The notes beneath the pieces are model-generated. The model was not told the origin of the DNA, made no database searches, and worked only from the letters and a program-made list of their open reading frames with translations. A DNA stretch of 64,000 nt from assembly GCF_947331465.1 (NCBI RefSeq), contig NZ_CAMZOK010000001.1, forward strand, positions 682,001 through 746,000, written 5' to 3'. This document shows, one piece after another, positions 26,770 to 35,819 of the stretch. Numbering within the stretch: the stretch's first letter is position 1; every line of letters starts with the position of its first letter. The translations under genes were made by a program, and so were the position numbers. Source of the stretch: Shimia sp. Alg240-R146 (GTDB lineage: Bacteria > Pseudomonadota > Alphaproteobacteria > Rhodobacterales > Rhodobacteraceae).

Positions 26770-27678
26770 TTATTGAATGGCACGTCGCTCGCTCTGGCGC
26801 CGATGGTGCCAGATCAGGATGCCTGACAGGGTGATCAGGCCCGCGCCCATCGCCGTTGGCAGGTCGGGCGCATCGCCAAATACAACCGCGCTCATGATCG
26901 CCATATAGATCAGATAGCTGTAGGAAAACGGCATCAGAAAATGTGCTTCGGCCATTTTATGTGCCCGGATCAGCATCTCGTGCCCCGCCCAGGCAAAGGT
27001 ACCGATGGCCCCCATCAGCAGCCACTCACGTGGTGTGTCGGGTGTGGTCCAGACCGCCATCGCCAGCGGGGCCAATACGACCGTGCCAACCAACCCCAAC
27101 GCCAATTGCATAATTGCGGGCGACACATCCGCCGCCAGCTTGCGCGTCAGAATCGAATAAAACGCCATCCCCAAGGCGGGGATCAACATCATAGCCGCAG
27201 CCCATTCCATCTGCGCATCAAACGGGCGGATCACCACCAGAACGCCTGCAAAACCGATACCGACAAAGCCCCATTGTCGCGCACCGATGTGTTCGCCTAG
27301 CAAGGGGCCAGACAGCAGGCAGACAAATATCGGGGCTGAAAACATGATCGCCGAGGTCACGGTCAGGGACAGGAAGCGCAGCGCGAAAAAATTAACCATT
27401 GTCGCCCCGACAAGGATCATCGCGCGCAAAAACAGCACTCCCCAGATCCGGCGTGGCAGGCGCAGCGATGCCCGCTCGCCTCGGGCCACGGTCACACAGG
27501 TGATCGCGCATTGCACCGCATAACGCATAAAGGCCAATTGCAAAGCGCCAAAACCTGCGGCCAACAGCCACTTTGTCGAGGTGTCTGTCAGAGTAAACAA
27601 GGCATTGGCCGCCAGCATTAAGCCCACGGCGAAGGTGGCCACACTCGGGCCACCCGCGCCTTGGGGCGTGTTAGCCAT
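26770..27678 (-). CDS. EamA-family (DMT superfamily) transporter
   Basis: A 302-residue membrane protein with ten predicted helices in two EamA repeats, typical of drug/metabolite transporters and amino-acid or purine exporters. The open frame extends to 27762, but the first 28 residues lie inside the neighbouring dehydrogenase gene; the ATG at 27678 (MANTPQGAGG) overlaps the dehydrogenase stop by eight bases and is preferred. It is the last gene of the sugar-acid operon, so it may move a pathway intermediate, though the family is too broad to name a substrate. Confidence 0.8.
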   Translation of the reverse strand: MANTPQGAGGPSVATFAVGLMLAANALFTLTDTSTKWLLAAGFGALQLAFMRYAVQCAITCVTVARGERASLRLPRRIWGVLFLRAMILVGATMVNFFALRFLSLTVTSAIMFSAPIFVCLLSGPLLGEHIGARQWGFVGIGFAGVLVVIRPFDAQMEWAAAMMLIPALGMAFYSILTRKLAADVSPAIMQLALGLVGTVVLAPLAMAVWTTPDTPREWLLMGAIGTFAWAGHEMLIRAHKMAEAHFLMPFSYSYLIYMAIMSAVVFGDAPDLPTAMGAGLITLSGILIWHHRRQSERRAIQ

Positions 27679-28561
27679 TTTTGAATTGCGCCACGTAGTG
27701 TTCCAGCACTTCGGGCACAAGATTTTCGCCCATGCCCGCATCCACCGCGCCTTGCAGCGCATCCAACGTGTTGCCGCCCATCAGCGTCTCAAGGCCCGCG
27801 TCTTTGGTCATCTGCACATAGTAGCCCACGTCTTTGGTCGCGTTCTTGATCGAGAACTGCATCTTGGAGGCATCGCCCTTAAGCGCATAACCGGCGATGA
27901 AATCCATCATCATCGAATGCAGCGGGCCAGAGGACACAACGTTGTAAAGGTCCTGACGTTCGATGCCCATTTTATCGGCCATCGCAAAGCCTTCGGTCAG
28001 GCCGTTGACCATGCATTGCGCAAAGAAGTTGTTGATCAGTTTGGTGGCATGGCCCGCGCCAAGTGGCCCAAGGTGGAAAACGTTCTCTCCCAGATCGTCG
28101 AGCACCGGTTTGACCTTATCAAACGCGGCCTTGTCGCCTGCGCCCATGATGTTGAGCAGTCCGTCAATCGCCTGTTGTGGCGTACGGCCCAGCGGTGCGT
28201 CCAGATAGGCGCTGCCGGCAGCGGCAGTTTCCGCGCCAAGCGCTTGGGTGGAAGCGGGCAGGGAGGTGCCAAAGTCGATAACCGTGCCGCCCGGTTTCAG
28301 GCCCGCCAGGATGCCATCCGGCCCGCGCATCAGGCTTTCGACTTGCGCGCTGGTGGCCACGCACAGCATGACAATGTCGCTGGCTTCCGCAACTTCGCGG
28401 GCGTTGGAGACCTCGGTTGCACCTGCGGCGACGACCTCGTCCACCAGAGGGCGCGACCGGTTCGCGGTTACGGTGACGTTGTAGCCAGTGTTGAGTAGGC
28501 GTTTCACCATTGCGCTGCCCATTAGGCCAATGCCGATATATCCGATGTTGGGTTTGCTCAT
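27671..28561 (-). CDS. NAD(P)-dependent beta-hydroxyacid dehydrogenase (GarR/HIBADH type)
   Basis: A 296-residue member of the 3-hydroxyisobutyrate and 2-hydroxy-3-oxopropionate dehydrogenase family. It has the Rossmann motif GYIGIGLMGSAMVKRLL, the substrate-binding DAPLGRTPQQA segment (the usual SGG is changed to GRT), and the catalytic lysine in GAGHATKLINNFF. In sugar-acid pathways such enzymes reduce tartronate semialdehyde to glycerate. The position next to a UxaA-family dehydratase supports that type of role. The altered substrate loop means the exact substrate is uncertain. Confidence 0.82.
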   Translation of the reverse strand: MSKPNIGYIGIGLMGSAMVKRLLNTGYNVTVTANRSRPLVDEVVAAGATEVSNAREVAEASDIVMLCVATSAQVESLMRGPDGILAGLKPGGTVIDFGTSLPASTQALGAETAAAGSAYLDAPLGRTPQQAIDGLLNIMGAGDKAAFDKVKPVLDDLGENVFHLGPLGAGHATKLINNFFAQCMVNGLTEGFAMADKMGIERQDLYNVVSSGPLHSMMMDFIAGYALKGDASKMQFSIKNATKDVGYYVQMTKDAGLETLMGGNTLDALQGAVDAGMGENLVPEVLEHYVAQFKNG

Positions 28562-28632
28562 GTCTCGGTTCCTTTTCTTCTGGTGCGGTCGGGGCGGCTT
28601 GCCGCGACCTGAATGGGAGTGTCTGTCGCGGC

Positions 28633-30135
28633 TTACATCACCGCGCCGATTTGCCAGGGGACGAATTCATAATCGCCTAGTCCCTGCGCCTCGGATTTGC
28701 TTTCGGTGCCGCTGGCGACGGCGAGGATCATCTCGTAAATCTCACGTCCTTTGTCCGTCAGACTGGTGTCTCCTGTCAGGATTGTGCCCGCGTCCACGTC
28801 CATGTCTTCGGACATCTTGCTGGCGAGTTCGCTGTTGGTCGCGATCTTGATCGTCGGAGCAGGTTTGGAGCCGAAGGCGGACCCACGTCCGGTTGTGAAG
28901 CACACGATATTGCATCCGCTGGCGATCTGCCCTGTGACAGACGCCGGATCATAGCCTGGACTGTCCATAAACATCAGCCCCGCCTCGCGGATGGGTTCGG
29001 CGTATTTCAGCACACCATTGAGCGGCGAGGTGCCCGCTTTGGCCACGGCGCCCAAAGATTTCTCCAAAATGGTCGTCAGCCCGCCCGCCTTGTTGCCCGG
29101 CGATGGGTTGTTGTTGATCGAGCCGCGGTTTCGCTCGGTGTAGTCCTCCCACCAGTGGATAAGGCCGATCAGCTTTTCACCGGTGGCTTGGTCTTTCGCC
29201 CGCTCAGTCAACAAATGCTCGGCGCCATAAACCTCTGGCGTTTCCGCCAAGACCGTCGTGCCGCCTTGAGCGACCAGCAGATCGCTGGCGTGCCCCAAGG
29301 CAGGGTTCGCCGTGATGCCCGACCACGCGTCCGAGCCGCCACATTGCAGCGCCACTTTCAACTCCGAGGCCGGACAAGGTTCGCGTCGCGCCTCGTTGGC
29401 CAGCGGCAACATTGCGCGCACCTTGGCTATTCCGGCCTCCACCGTTTTGCGCAGCCCAGCCACGTTCTGGATGTTCATCGTCTGAAACAGCGGGCCGTGT
29501 TTCAGCCCGTAAGCCTCCAACAACCAGTCAATCTGGTTCATCTCGCAGCCCAACCCCACCATCAGCACACCGCCATGGTTGGGGTGGCGCGCATAGCCCC
29601 ACATTACGCGTTGCAGGGCTTCAAATCCGTCGCCAGAGTCGGCCATGCCGCACCCTGTGCCATGCACATAGGCCACGACGCCGTCCACGTTGGGGTAGGC
29701 CGCCATTTCCTCGGGCCCAAACGCCGCCGCGATCATCCGCGCGGCCGTGGCTGAACAGTTCACCGAGGTGACGACCGCGATATAGTTGCGCGTTCCTACG
29801 CTGCCATTTTCGCGGCGATAGCCCATAAAGCGGTCGATGTTCGATGCCGACGCTGGCGGGTGAAGGTTGGTTGAAAAGCGATAGTCGCCCGCAACCCCGC
29901 GAAAGGCCACGTTGTCGGTGTGAACATGTGCACCCACCTCAATCGCCTCGGTCGCGTAGCCGATCGTTTGGCCGTATTTGCGCACCGCCGCGCCATTGGC
30001 TGTGGCTACCACGCAGACCTTGTGCCCGCGCGGGATCGCCGCAGAGACCGTCACGCCATCCACCACCGCGCCGACTTCCAGACGGGTGGTGGCGACGGCG
30101 ACGGTATCGCTGTCAGCGAATTTCACAAGCGACAT
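28633..30135 (-). CDS. UxaA-family dehydratase (altronate/galactarate dehydratase family)
   Basis: A 500-residue enzyme combining an N-terminal SAF domain (about residues 1-90, normally the separate UxaA1) and the large UxaA2 domain. Members dehydrate altronate, galactarate or sulfolactate with an iron centre. Characteristic stretches are YRRENGSVGTRNYIAV, HGTGCGMADSGDGFEAL, LGCEMNQID, LQCGGSDAWSGITANPALG and CFTTGRGSAFGSKPAPTIKI. It sits 12 bases after the TRAP large permease and 70 bases before the GarR-type reductase, which fits breakdown of an imported aldonic or aldaric acid. The substrate cannot be fixed from sequence alone. Confidence 0.85.
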   Translation of the reverse strand: MSLVKFADSDTVAVATTRLEVGAVVDGVTVSAAIPRGHKVCVVATANGAAVRKYGQTIGYATEAIEVGAHVHTDNVAFRGVAGDYRFSTNLHPPASASNIDRFMGYRRENGSVGTRNYIAVVTSVNCSATAARMIAAAFGPEEMAAYPNVDGVVAYVHGTGCGMADSGDGFEALQRVMWGYARHPNHGGVLMVGLGCEMNQIDWLLEAYGLKHGPLFQTMNIQNVAGLRKTVEAGIAKVRAMLPLANEARREPCPASELKVALQCGGSDAWSGITANPALGHASDLLVAQGGTTVLAETPEVYGAEHLLTERAKDQATGEKLIGLIHWWEDYTERNRGSINNNPSPGNKAGGLTTILEKSLGAVAKAGTSPLNGVLKYAEPIREAGLMFMDSPGYDPASVTGQIASGCNIVCFTTGRGSAFGSKPAPTIKIATNSELASKMSEDMDVDAGTILTGDTSLTDKGREIYEMILAVASGTESKSEAQGLGDYEFVPWQIGAVM

Positions 30136-30147
30136 GTCGGACCTTTC

Positions 30148-31776
30148 TCAGAGCAAGACAGTGACGATATTGGGCCAGATCAACAGCACTGCCAAGGCCG
30201 TCATCTGAATTCCGATGAATGGCAAGAAGCCTTTGAAAATATCGGTCAAAGAGATATGCGCCGGGGCCACGGATTTCAGATAGAACGCCGCCGGTCCAAA
30301 GGGGGGCGACAGGAAGCTGACTTGCATGTTCATACAGAACAGGACCCCGAACCAAATCGAAACGTGATGCGGTGCCAGCTGGCCGATAAACCCGATTTCC
30401 TCAATCGGCAGTCGTTTCACAATCGGCAGGAAGACCGGAATGATCAGCAAAACAATGCCCACCCAATCCATAAACGCGCCCATAAACAGCAGGATCACCA
30501 TCATCGTCAGCAGGACCAGCATCGTCGGCATCTCGCTGCCCACAATCAGGTTGGCGATATAGTTCGGCCCACCCGCAAGCGTATACGCCCCCGCCAGTGC
30601 CGCCGCACCAACCGTGACCCAGATGATCGTACCGGTTGAGCGCAACGTGCGCATCAGGCTGTCCCAGATCAGCGCCACCGACGCTTCGCCGCGCGCCACT
30701 GCGATGATGAACACGGCCAATGCGCCCATGCCAGCGGCCTCGGTGATGCCGGTGATGCCGCCATAGATCGAGCCAAGCACAACGCCGATCACGGTGAACG
30801 GCGGCACAAGGCCTTTGCCATGCTCCCAGCCGGCTTTGGTGCGTTCGCGGCCAAAGACAAGGAACGCCATCACCGCCGCGCCGGCCACAAAGATCGCCAA
30901 AGGCATCAGGTGATACCCCATGCCAAGTGTGATCGGATCGGCAATAAGATCAGGATCTGCGTTGATGCCAGTCAAGGTGAAATAGAGTGCCCGGAGAAAC
31001 AGGAGCGAGCCAAAGCCCATGCCCATAACACACAGAAACGCGCCAAACATGCCGAGTTTCTGCACGCCCGTCGGATCACCCGGTTGTGGGTCCGGCAGCG
31101 GTGCGTCCTCGGGGCGGATCTGCGTACGGATCACGATGTACAGAATGATGAAACTCGCCAGCATGAACCCCGGCACAAAGGCACCGGTAAACAGCGCCTT
31201 GATCGAGGTTTCTGTAATCAGACCATAGATGATCAGAACAATCGACGGCGGGATCATTGTGCCCAAAGACCCTGATGCACAGATCGTACCAATTGCGAGG
31301 TTCTGGTTATAGCCAAGCCGCAGCATCTGGGGCAGGGCGATTAGGCCCAGCAGAACCACTTCGCCACCAATGATGCCCGACATCGCCGCCATGATCACCG
31401 CCATCAGCGAGGTCACAATCGCCACGCCACCGCGCACACGGCTGAGCCAGAAATCAAGTGAGGTGTACATCTGTTTGGCGATGCCAGAGCGCTCCAGCAA
31501 AGCCGCCATAAAGATAAACAGCGGCACGGATATCAGCACGTATTCCGTCAACAGATCGAATATCTTCTGCGTTAGAATATATAGCGCACCGGTGCCCGGT
31601 CGGCTGGTCAACATGCCCTCGCCAAAGGTCCACGGCTGCAACAAAAGCGTGGGTTCAAATTTCATCACCAGCACAACAAGTGCCAGCACAGCAGAGGCAA
31701 AGCCAAGCGGCATGCCAATGGCCAAAAGGATGATCAGGCCAAAGACCAGAACAAGTGAAATTGTGCCAATATCCAT
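30148..31776 (-). CDS. TRAP transporter large permease, extended type
   Basis: A 542-residue DctM homologue, about 110 residues longer than the typical 430. The extra length is a central insertion (about residues 215-330) with at least two additional hydrophobic helices. Extended DctM subunits like this usually pair with longer small permeases and TakP-like binding proteins, which is the case here. The conserved TITEAAGMGALA-type region appears as GITGITEAAGMGAL. Its start overlaps the stop of the small permease by one base. It should import the sugar acid or oxoacid used by the operon. Confidence 0.88.
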   Translation of the reverse strand: MDIGTISLVLVFGLIILLAIGMPLGFASAVLALVVLVMKFEPTLLLQPWTFGEGMLTSRPGTGALYILTQKIFDLLTEYVLISVPLFIFMAALLERSGIAKQMYTSLDFWLSRVRGGVAIVTSLMAVIMAAMSGIIGGEVVLLGLIALPQMLRLGYNQNLAIGTICASGSLGTMIPPSIVLIIYGLITETSIKALFTGAFVPGFMLASFIILYIVIRTQIRPEDAPLPDPQPGDPTGVQKLGMFGAFLCVMGMGFGSLLFLRALYFTLTGINADPDLIADPITLGMGYHLMPLAIFVAGAAVMAFLVFGRERTKAGWEHGKGLVPPFTVIGVVLGSIYGGITGITEAAGMGALAVFIIAVARGEASVALIWDSLMRTLRSTGTIIWVTVGAAALAGAYTLAGGPNYIANLIVGSEMPTMLVLLTMMVILLFMGAFMDWVGIVLLIIPVFLPIVKRLPIEEIGFIGQLAPHHVSIWFGVLFCMNMQVSFLSPPFGPAAFYLKSVAPAHISLTDIFKGFLPFIGIQMTALAVLLIWPNIVTVLL

Positions 31777-32648
31777 TAGTCTGATCCAACGCTTTTCTTG
31801 AGAATTTCCAGCTCTTCCTGGTCAATGTCGTCCGCGGCCGTGTGCACCTCGGGTTCCAAATTCCAGTCCGAGATCACGTTGATCACCGCCTGCACTGCGA
31901 TCAGCGCCACGATGATCAAAATCATCGGCTGCACGGTTGCGGGAATGGGGGGATCAAAGGCTGTGCCGAACATCTCCCACTTGTAGAATTTGGTGATGAA
32001 GACCTGTTTGTAGCTTCCAAAGATCAGGAAGCCTGCGAAGACCACAATCAACGCAGCCCCCATCACGTCGAAACACCGCTGCGCCCAACGAGGCACAACG
32101 TCATAGAGCAGAAAAATACGGATGTGACAGCGTTGCTGCATCGCATAAAGGCCTGAGAACAGGAACACATATCCCGCAAACCAAAGTGTCAGCTCGTTGG
32201 CCCACAGCGTGGGCGCCTCAATGGCGTAACGCAGGAACACTTCATAGAGCATTACCAGCGTCATCGAGATGATCAGGATCATCGTGATGCGTCCGACAAA
32301 CAGCGCGGTGCGGTCAATCGGGCGCCAGTTCTGAAACTCCATGGGTGCGACGCGTATAGTGCGCGTGCCAATGACAAAGATGATGGGCAGCAAAATCAAC
32401 GCCAGCCAGTCCAGAATGTCGGCATACCCGCCAAACAGACCGGGCATATCCGGCGTGACGTCCTTGCGATAATGCAGCTGGCTCATTTGCTCCACGAGGC
32501 TGTCGCTCGCGGGTGGGATGAAACTCAGGATGTAGGCGGGTGTGTGCCACACCGCCCAACCCGCACAGACGAGGAACGCAAATGGCACAAGCCATTCAAT
32601 CAGCGCCCCCGTTGATACGATCGGTGATCTCTCTGTTGTGTCGGTCAC
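31776..32648 (-). CDS. TRAP transporter small permease, extended type
   Basis: A 290-residue DctQ homologue, longer than the usual 160-200. The first 100 residues add one or two hydrophobic segments before the four-helix core, which is recognisable by LWANELTLWFAGYVFLFSG. A long cytoplasmic acidic tail (EPEVHTAADDIDQEE) ends the protein. It lies 15 bases after the enolase-superfamily gene and overlaps the large permease by one base. Confidence 0.85.
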   Translation of the reverse strand: MTDTTERSPIVSTGALIEWLVPFAFLVCAGWAVWHTPAYILSFIPPASDSLVEQMSQLHYRKDVTPDMPGLFGGYADILDWLALILLPIIFVIGTRTIRVAPMEFQNWRPIDRTALFVGRITMILIISMTLVMLYEVFLRYAIEAPTLWANELTLWFAGYVFLFSGLYAMQQRCHIRIFLLYDVVPRWAQRCFDVMGAALIVVFAGFLIFGSYKQVFITKFYKWEMFGTAFDPPIPATVQPMILIIVALIAVQAVINVISDWNLEPEVHTAADDIDQEELEILKKSVGSD

Positions 32649-32663
32649 GACGCCCTCCCCGCG

Positions 32664-33830
32664 CTATGCCACCTTATGGTGTTCTATGAACGCTCGGTCC
32701 GGTGTGACACCGATCCCTGCGCCCGTCGGGATTTTGACCCGACCGTTGTTGTTTTTGACCTGCGCCTGAATATTGAGCGGCTCTTGCAACAGGTTGTCAC
32801 GGAATTTGTTGTCCGTGGTGTCAAATTCCAGCATGGGCTCCCAAGGGTGCAATCCTCCCGGCAACGGCGGCATCGCGGCCAGCAACTGCAAGTTGGTCGC
32901 CACCGCTATGGCGCTGCCCCACACATGGTTTATGACTGGCGTGAAATGGGCGTGACACAGCGCCAAAACCCGCAAATATTCGCTGATCCCGCCCAAGGCG
33001 CAGACCTCGGGCTGGGCTATATCGAGCGCGCGCGCTTCCAAAAGGCTGCGCCAGCCCCAGCGGTTGAACTCCGCCTCGCCGCCAGAAATGTTGACCTTTA
33101 GCTGCGCGCGCAATTCGCGATAGCCGTCCAGATCTTCGGGGGCGATAGGCTCTTCAAACCAATAGGCGTCCAACTCTTCCAGCCCACGGCCCACATAAAG
33201 CGCGTCGCTGGTGGTGTAACAGTGATTTGCGTCGGCCATGAATTTGAACGTCGGGCCAACGCCTTCGCGGACTGCTGCCGCCAGCGCGACATCTTCTTTC
33301 GGACCGAGCCCGACTTTCATCTTTGTCGCGACAAAGCCGGCATCGCGGATCGCGGCGGCCTCGTCGATAAATCTTGCCCGCAGGCTGTCGAAACTCTCAG
33401 GCCGCAGCATCATGCCGTATCCGTAAACCGGCACATCTTCGCGGTGACGTCCGCCGATCATCTGCGAAATCGGCAGGTCCGCAATCTTGCCCGCGATGTC
33501 CCACAGCGCAATATCGACGCCGGACAACGACTGCATCGGCATACCCTTTTGGCCGTGGTCGCGCAGCAGATTGTAAACTTTGTGCCAGATCACATCGCGA
33601 TCCAGCGGGTCCATCCCAAGCACCATTGGCTGGATCACCGTTTCCACAATCGCCTTATTGGCCAGCGCCACGTTGCCCGGACCAAAGCATTCGCCCCAAC
33701 CGGTCACGCCCTCATCGGTGGTGACTTCGACCAGATGCGCGCTGCGTTTGTCGTAGTATTGCTGCGAATATCCGAGCACTTCCGGCATGTCGTATTGCAG
33801 GACGTGGCTGGTGATTTTGGTGATTTTCAT
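32664..33830 (-). CDS. Enolase-superfamily enzyme, D-galactarolactone cycloisomerase-like
   Basis: A 388-residue mandelate racemase/muconate lactonising enzyme family member. The catalytic ATKMKVG (KxK) motif is near residue 165, metal ligands are in FMADANHCY, YWFEEPIAPED and GGEAEF, and a histidine acid/base appears in VINHVWGSAI. The segments [30 protein letters not shown] and FDTTDNKFRDNLLQEPL match, from memory, Gci of Agrobacterium, which opens D-galactarolactone in the hexuronate oxidation pathway. The gene lies between the TRAP binding protein and its permeases. Other acid-sugar dehydratases of the family are the main alternative. Confidence 0.8.
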   Translation of the reverse strand: MKITKITSHVLQYDMPEVLGYSQQYYDKRSAHLVEVTTDEGVTGWGECFGPGNVALANKAIVETVIQPMVLGMDPLDRDVIWHKVYNLLRDHGQKGMPMQSLSGVDIALWDIAGKIADLPISQMIGGRHREDVPVYGYGMMLRPESFDSLRARFIDEAAAIRDAGFVATKMKVGLGPKEDVALAAAVREGVGPTFKFMADANHCYTTSDALYVGRGLEELDAYWFEEPIAPEDLDGYRELRAQLKVNISGGEAEFNRWGWRSLLEARALDIAQPEVCALGGISEYLRVLALCHAHFTPVINHVWGSAIAVATNLQLLAAMPPLPGGLHPWEPMLEFDTTDNKFRDNLLQEPLNIQAQVKNNNGRVKIPTGAGIGVTPDRAFIEHHKVA

Positions 33831-33915
33831 GGGATTATCAGTGCATTACCGCAGGAAACCTGCTGAGTGTTGTCGGCCGCGAGGGGAAGCAGCCGACAAC
33901 GGGGAGGCAGCGCGA

Positions 33916-34932
33916 TCAGTCCGCAGACATTGCGCCCATGCCGACCAGGAAGTCGATGTGGCTCTGCAACAGCGCCTTGGCTTCCGGTGTGGTGGCGAAC
34001 TCCTGCCAGCCTGCTTTCACAGCAGCGCGGAACTTGCCGAGTTCCTCAGGGGACCACTCATAAAGGTTGACGCCTTTGTCACGCAGCACTTTGGCGTTTT
34101 GGGCGTTCTTGACCTCGTTTATGGTTGCATTGTGCAGCGCGAGGCTGTCCATCGCCACTTCCATGATCTTCTTGTGCGATGCTGGCATTGCGTCCCACAC
34201 GTCCTTGCGGCACGCGAGGTGGTCAGCAGGCATCGAGTGGAAGCCCGGATAGTTGGTGTGCTCGGCGATGTCATAGAGACCCAGACCGATGTTGTTGGTC
34301 AGGTTGGCCGCATCTGCACCGTCAATGATACCGGTTTCAAGCGCGGTAAAGATCTCGTTGAAATCCATCACGATGGGCGAGGCGCCAAGGTTTTTGAACA
34401 CCAATGTTGCCATGCCGGGGGGCGAGCGGAATTTCCAGTCTTTGAAGTCTTCTACGCCACGGATCGGACGTGTGGACGCCAGTGATTCAGGACCAGGGAT
34501 CCACCAACCAACAAATTCCATGTTGTGCGCGTTGTAGAGATCATTCACCGCCGCGCGGCCGTTGCCGTGCAGCAACCAAGCCATCTGCTGGTAGGGGTTG
34601 GAATAACCACCCATCAAATCGCCGGTGAACTGGAACGCAGGGTTTTTACCGGTCTGGTATGCACCGCCAGTCATGTCGCAATCCAGAATGCCGGTTGCGG
34701 CCGCGTCAAATGTCTCAGCCGATTTTACGACCGAGGATGAGTAGAACATCTCGATTGCGATGTCTCCACCGGACATTTCCATCACGTCGTTGACATATTT
34801 CTCCGCCAGTTGGCCCGACAGGGTTTCCGGCGAGAAGTGTGTTTGAATACGCAAAGTTGTGGTCTGAGCAGACAGCGCAGATGCGCCGACGGTCAGCGCG
34901 GTTGCCACCGCGAACAGTTTATTGGCCTTCAT
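33916..34932 (-). CDS. TRAP transporter substrate-binding protein, TakP-like
   Basis: A 338-residue exported binding protein with a signal peptide (MKANKLFAVATALTVGASAL, cleavage likely after SAQ). The start at 34932 is fixed by a GGGAGGAAAAG ribosome site; the frame extends 13 codons further without one. The middle segment GWWIPGPESLASTRPI and KFRSPPGMATLVFKNLG resembles TakP-type proteins that bind 2-oxoacids and related compounds through a metal and the conserved arginine in FRSPPG. It is the first gene of the leftward sugar-acid operon and has a GntR operator 60 bases upstream. Confidence 0.87.
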   Translation of the reverse strand: MKANKLFAVATALTVGASALSAQTTTLRIQTHFSPETLSGQLAEKYVNDVMEMSGGDIAIEMFYSSSVVKSAETFDAAATGILDCDMTGGAYQTGKNPAFQFTGDLMGGYSNPYQQMAWLLHGNGRAAVNDLYNAHNMEFVGWWIPGPESLASTRPIRGVEDFKDWKFRSPPGMATLVFKNLGASPIVMDFNEIFTALETGIIDGADAANLTNNIGLGLYDIAEHTNYPGFHSMPADHLACRKDVWDAMPASHKKIMEVAMDSLALHNATINEVKNAQNAKVLRDKGVNLYEWSPEELGKFRAAVKAGWQEFATTPEAKALLQSHIDFLVGMGAMSAD

Positions 34933-34991
34933 AGATCTTTTCCTCCCTAGATCTGTCGTGTCGAGTCCCAACGGTTTGCCGTTGATGTATT

Positions 34992-35002
34992 TGGTATGAC
35001 CA
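34992..35002. promoter_or_regulatory. GntR (FadR-type) operator upstream of the TRAP operon
   Basis: TGGTATGACCA is a perfect match to the TGGTNNNACCA operator consensus of FadR/PdhR-type regulators, extended to TTTGGTATGACCAAA (34990-35004). It lies 60 bases upstream of the TRAP binding-protein start and on the far side of the GntR gene at 35124. Confidence 0.75.
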
Positions 35003-35086
35003 AACTAGGTGCCGTTCGGTAATGTGGCAACAAAATAGTTGAAATATCGAAATTTTCGAGATTTTATTCGACTCTCAAAATATTTT

Positions 35087-35097
35087 TGGTGTGACCA
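35087..35097. promoter_or_regulatory. GntR (FadR-type) operator next to the regulator gene
   Basis: TGGTGTGACCA again fits TGGTNNNACCA. It is 26 bases before the GntR start and 95 bases centre-to-centre from the first operator, about nine helical turns, which would let one regulator control both divergent promoters and its own expression. Confidence 0.75.
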
Positions 35098-35123
35098 TAT
35101 TGGCTGAGGGTGGGCCGTAGACG

Positions 35124-35819
35124 ATGATGAGTATCTACGACGCGATGCGCGACCGGTTGGTGAATGGACATTTCAAACCAGAACAACGACTTAAGGCAAC
35201 TGACCTTGGGGTTGAGTTCGGATGTTCCGCCAGCGCTATGCGCGAAACCCTGTTTCGCCTGTCCACTGTGGGTTTGGTCGATTTTCAGGAACAGCGTGGT
35301 TTTCGTTTGCCCGCCAGCTCTCTGAAGTTGCAACAGGAACTCACGCAGATGCGCATTTTGCTGGAATGTGAAGGTGTCTGTTTGTCGATTCGCTTTGGCG
35401 ATTTGGGATGGGAGGCGCGTCTGACCGCAGCCCACCACAAGCTGCGCCACATCGAATCGCGGGTCAAAGTTGACACCACAGATCGCGATACCCTGATCCT
35501 ATGGACGCAGGCGGAGTTGGAGTTCCACCAGACCCTGCTCGAGGCTTGCGGCTCTACGCTGCTGATGACGATGCACGAAATGGTCTATCAACAGTTTCGC
35601 CAACAGTTGATCACCAATGATCGCATGTTCCGCTTCGTGCCAGAAAACATCGATCAGCATCAGGACATCATCGACGCGGCCCTCGGACGCGACGAAGAGC
35701 TGGTCTGCAAGCGACTGATCACCCACCTGTCCCGCAGCCTTGTGGATGCAGAAGCCGCGCCTTTGAACGTCAGCCAAGCCGCCCGCCGTCAGCCGGGTGT
35801 GAAATCTTCTTCCAGATAA
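35124..35819 (+). CDS. GntR-family regulator with FCD domain
   Basis: A 231-residue FadR-subfamily transcription factor. The winged helix is at about residues 5-65 (IYDAMRDRLVNGHFKPEQRL, recognition region CSASAMRETLFRLS), followed by the FCD effector domain. It is divergent from the sugar-acid TRAP operon and has two TGGTNNNACCA operators upstream, so it very likely represses that operon until a sugar-acid effector binds. ATG at 35124 and 35127 are both possible starts. The 3' end overlaps the convergent DenD gene by 31 bases. Confidence 0.87.
   Translation: MMSIYDAMRDRLVNGHFKPEQRLKATDLGVEFGCSASAMRETLFRLSTVGLVDFQEQRGFRLPASSLKLQQELTQMRILLECEGVCLSIRFGDLGWEARLTAAHHKLRHIESRVKVDTTDRDTLILWTQAELEFHQTLLEACGSTLLMTMHEMVYQQFRQQLITNDRMFRFVPENIDQHQDIIDAALGRDEELVCKRLITHLSRSLVDAEAAPLNVSQAARRQPGVKSSSR

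Noticed and set aside
27679-27762. Longer start for the EamA transporter
   Set aside because: The extra residues lie in the overlapping dehydrogenase gene and are not membrane-like.
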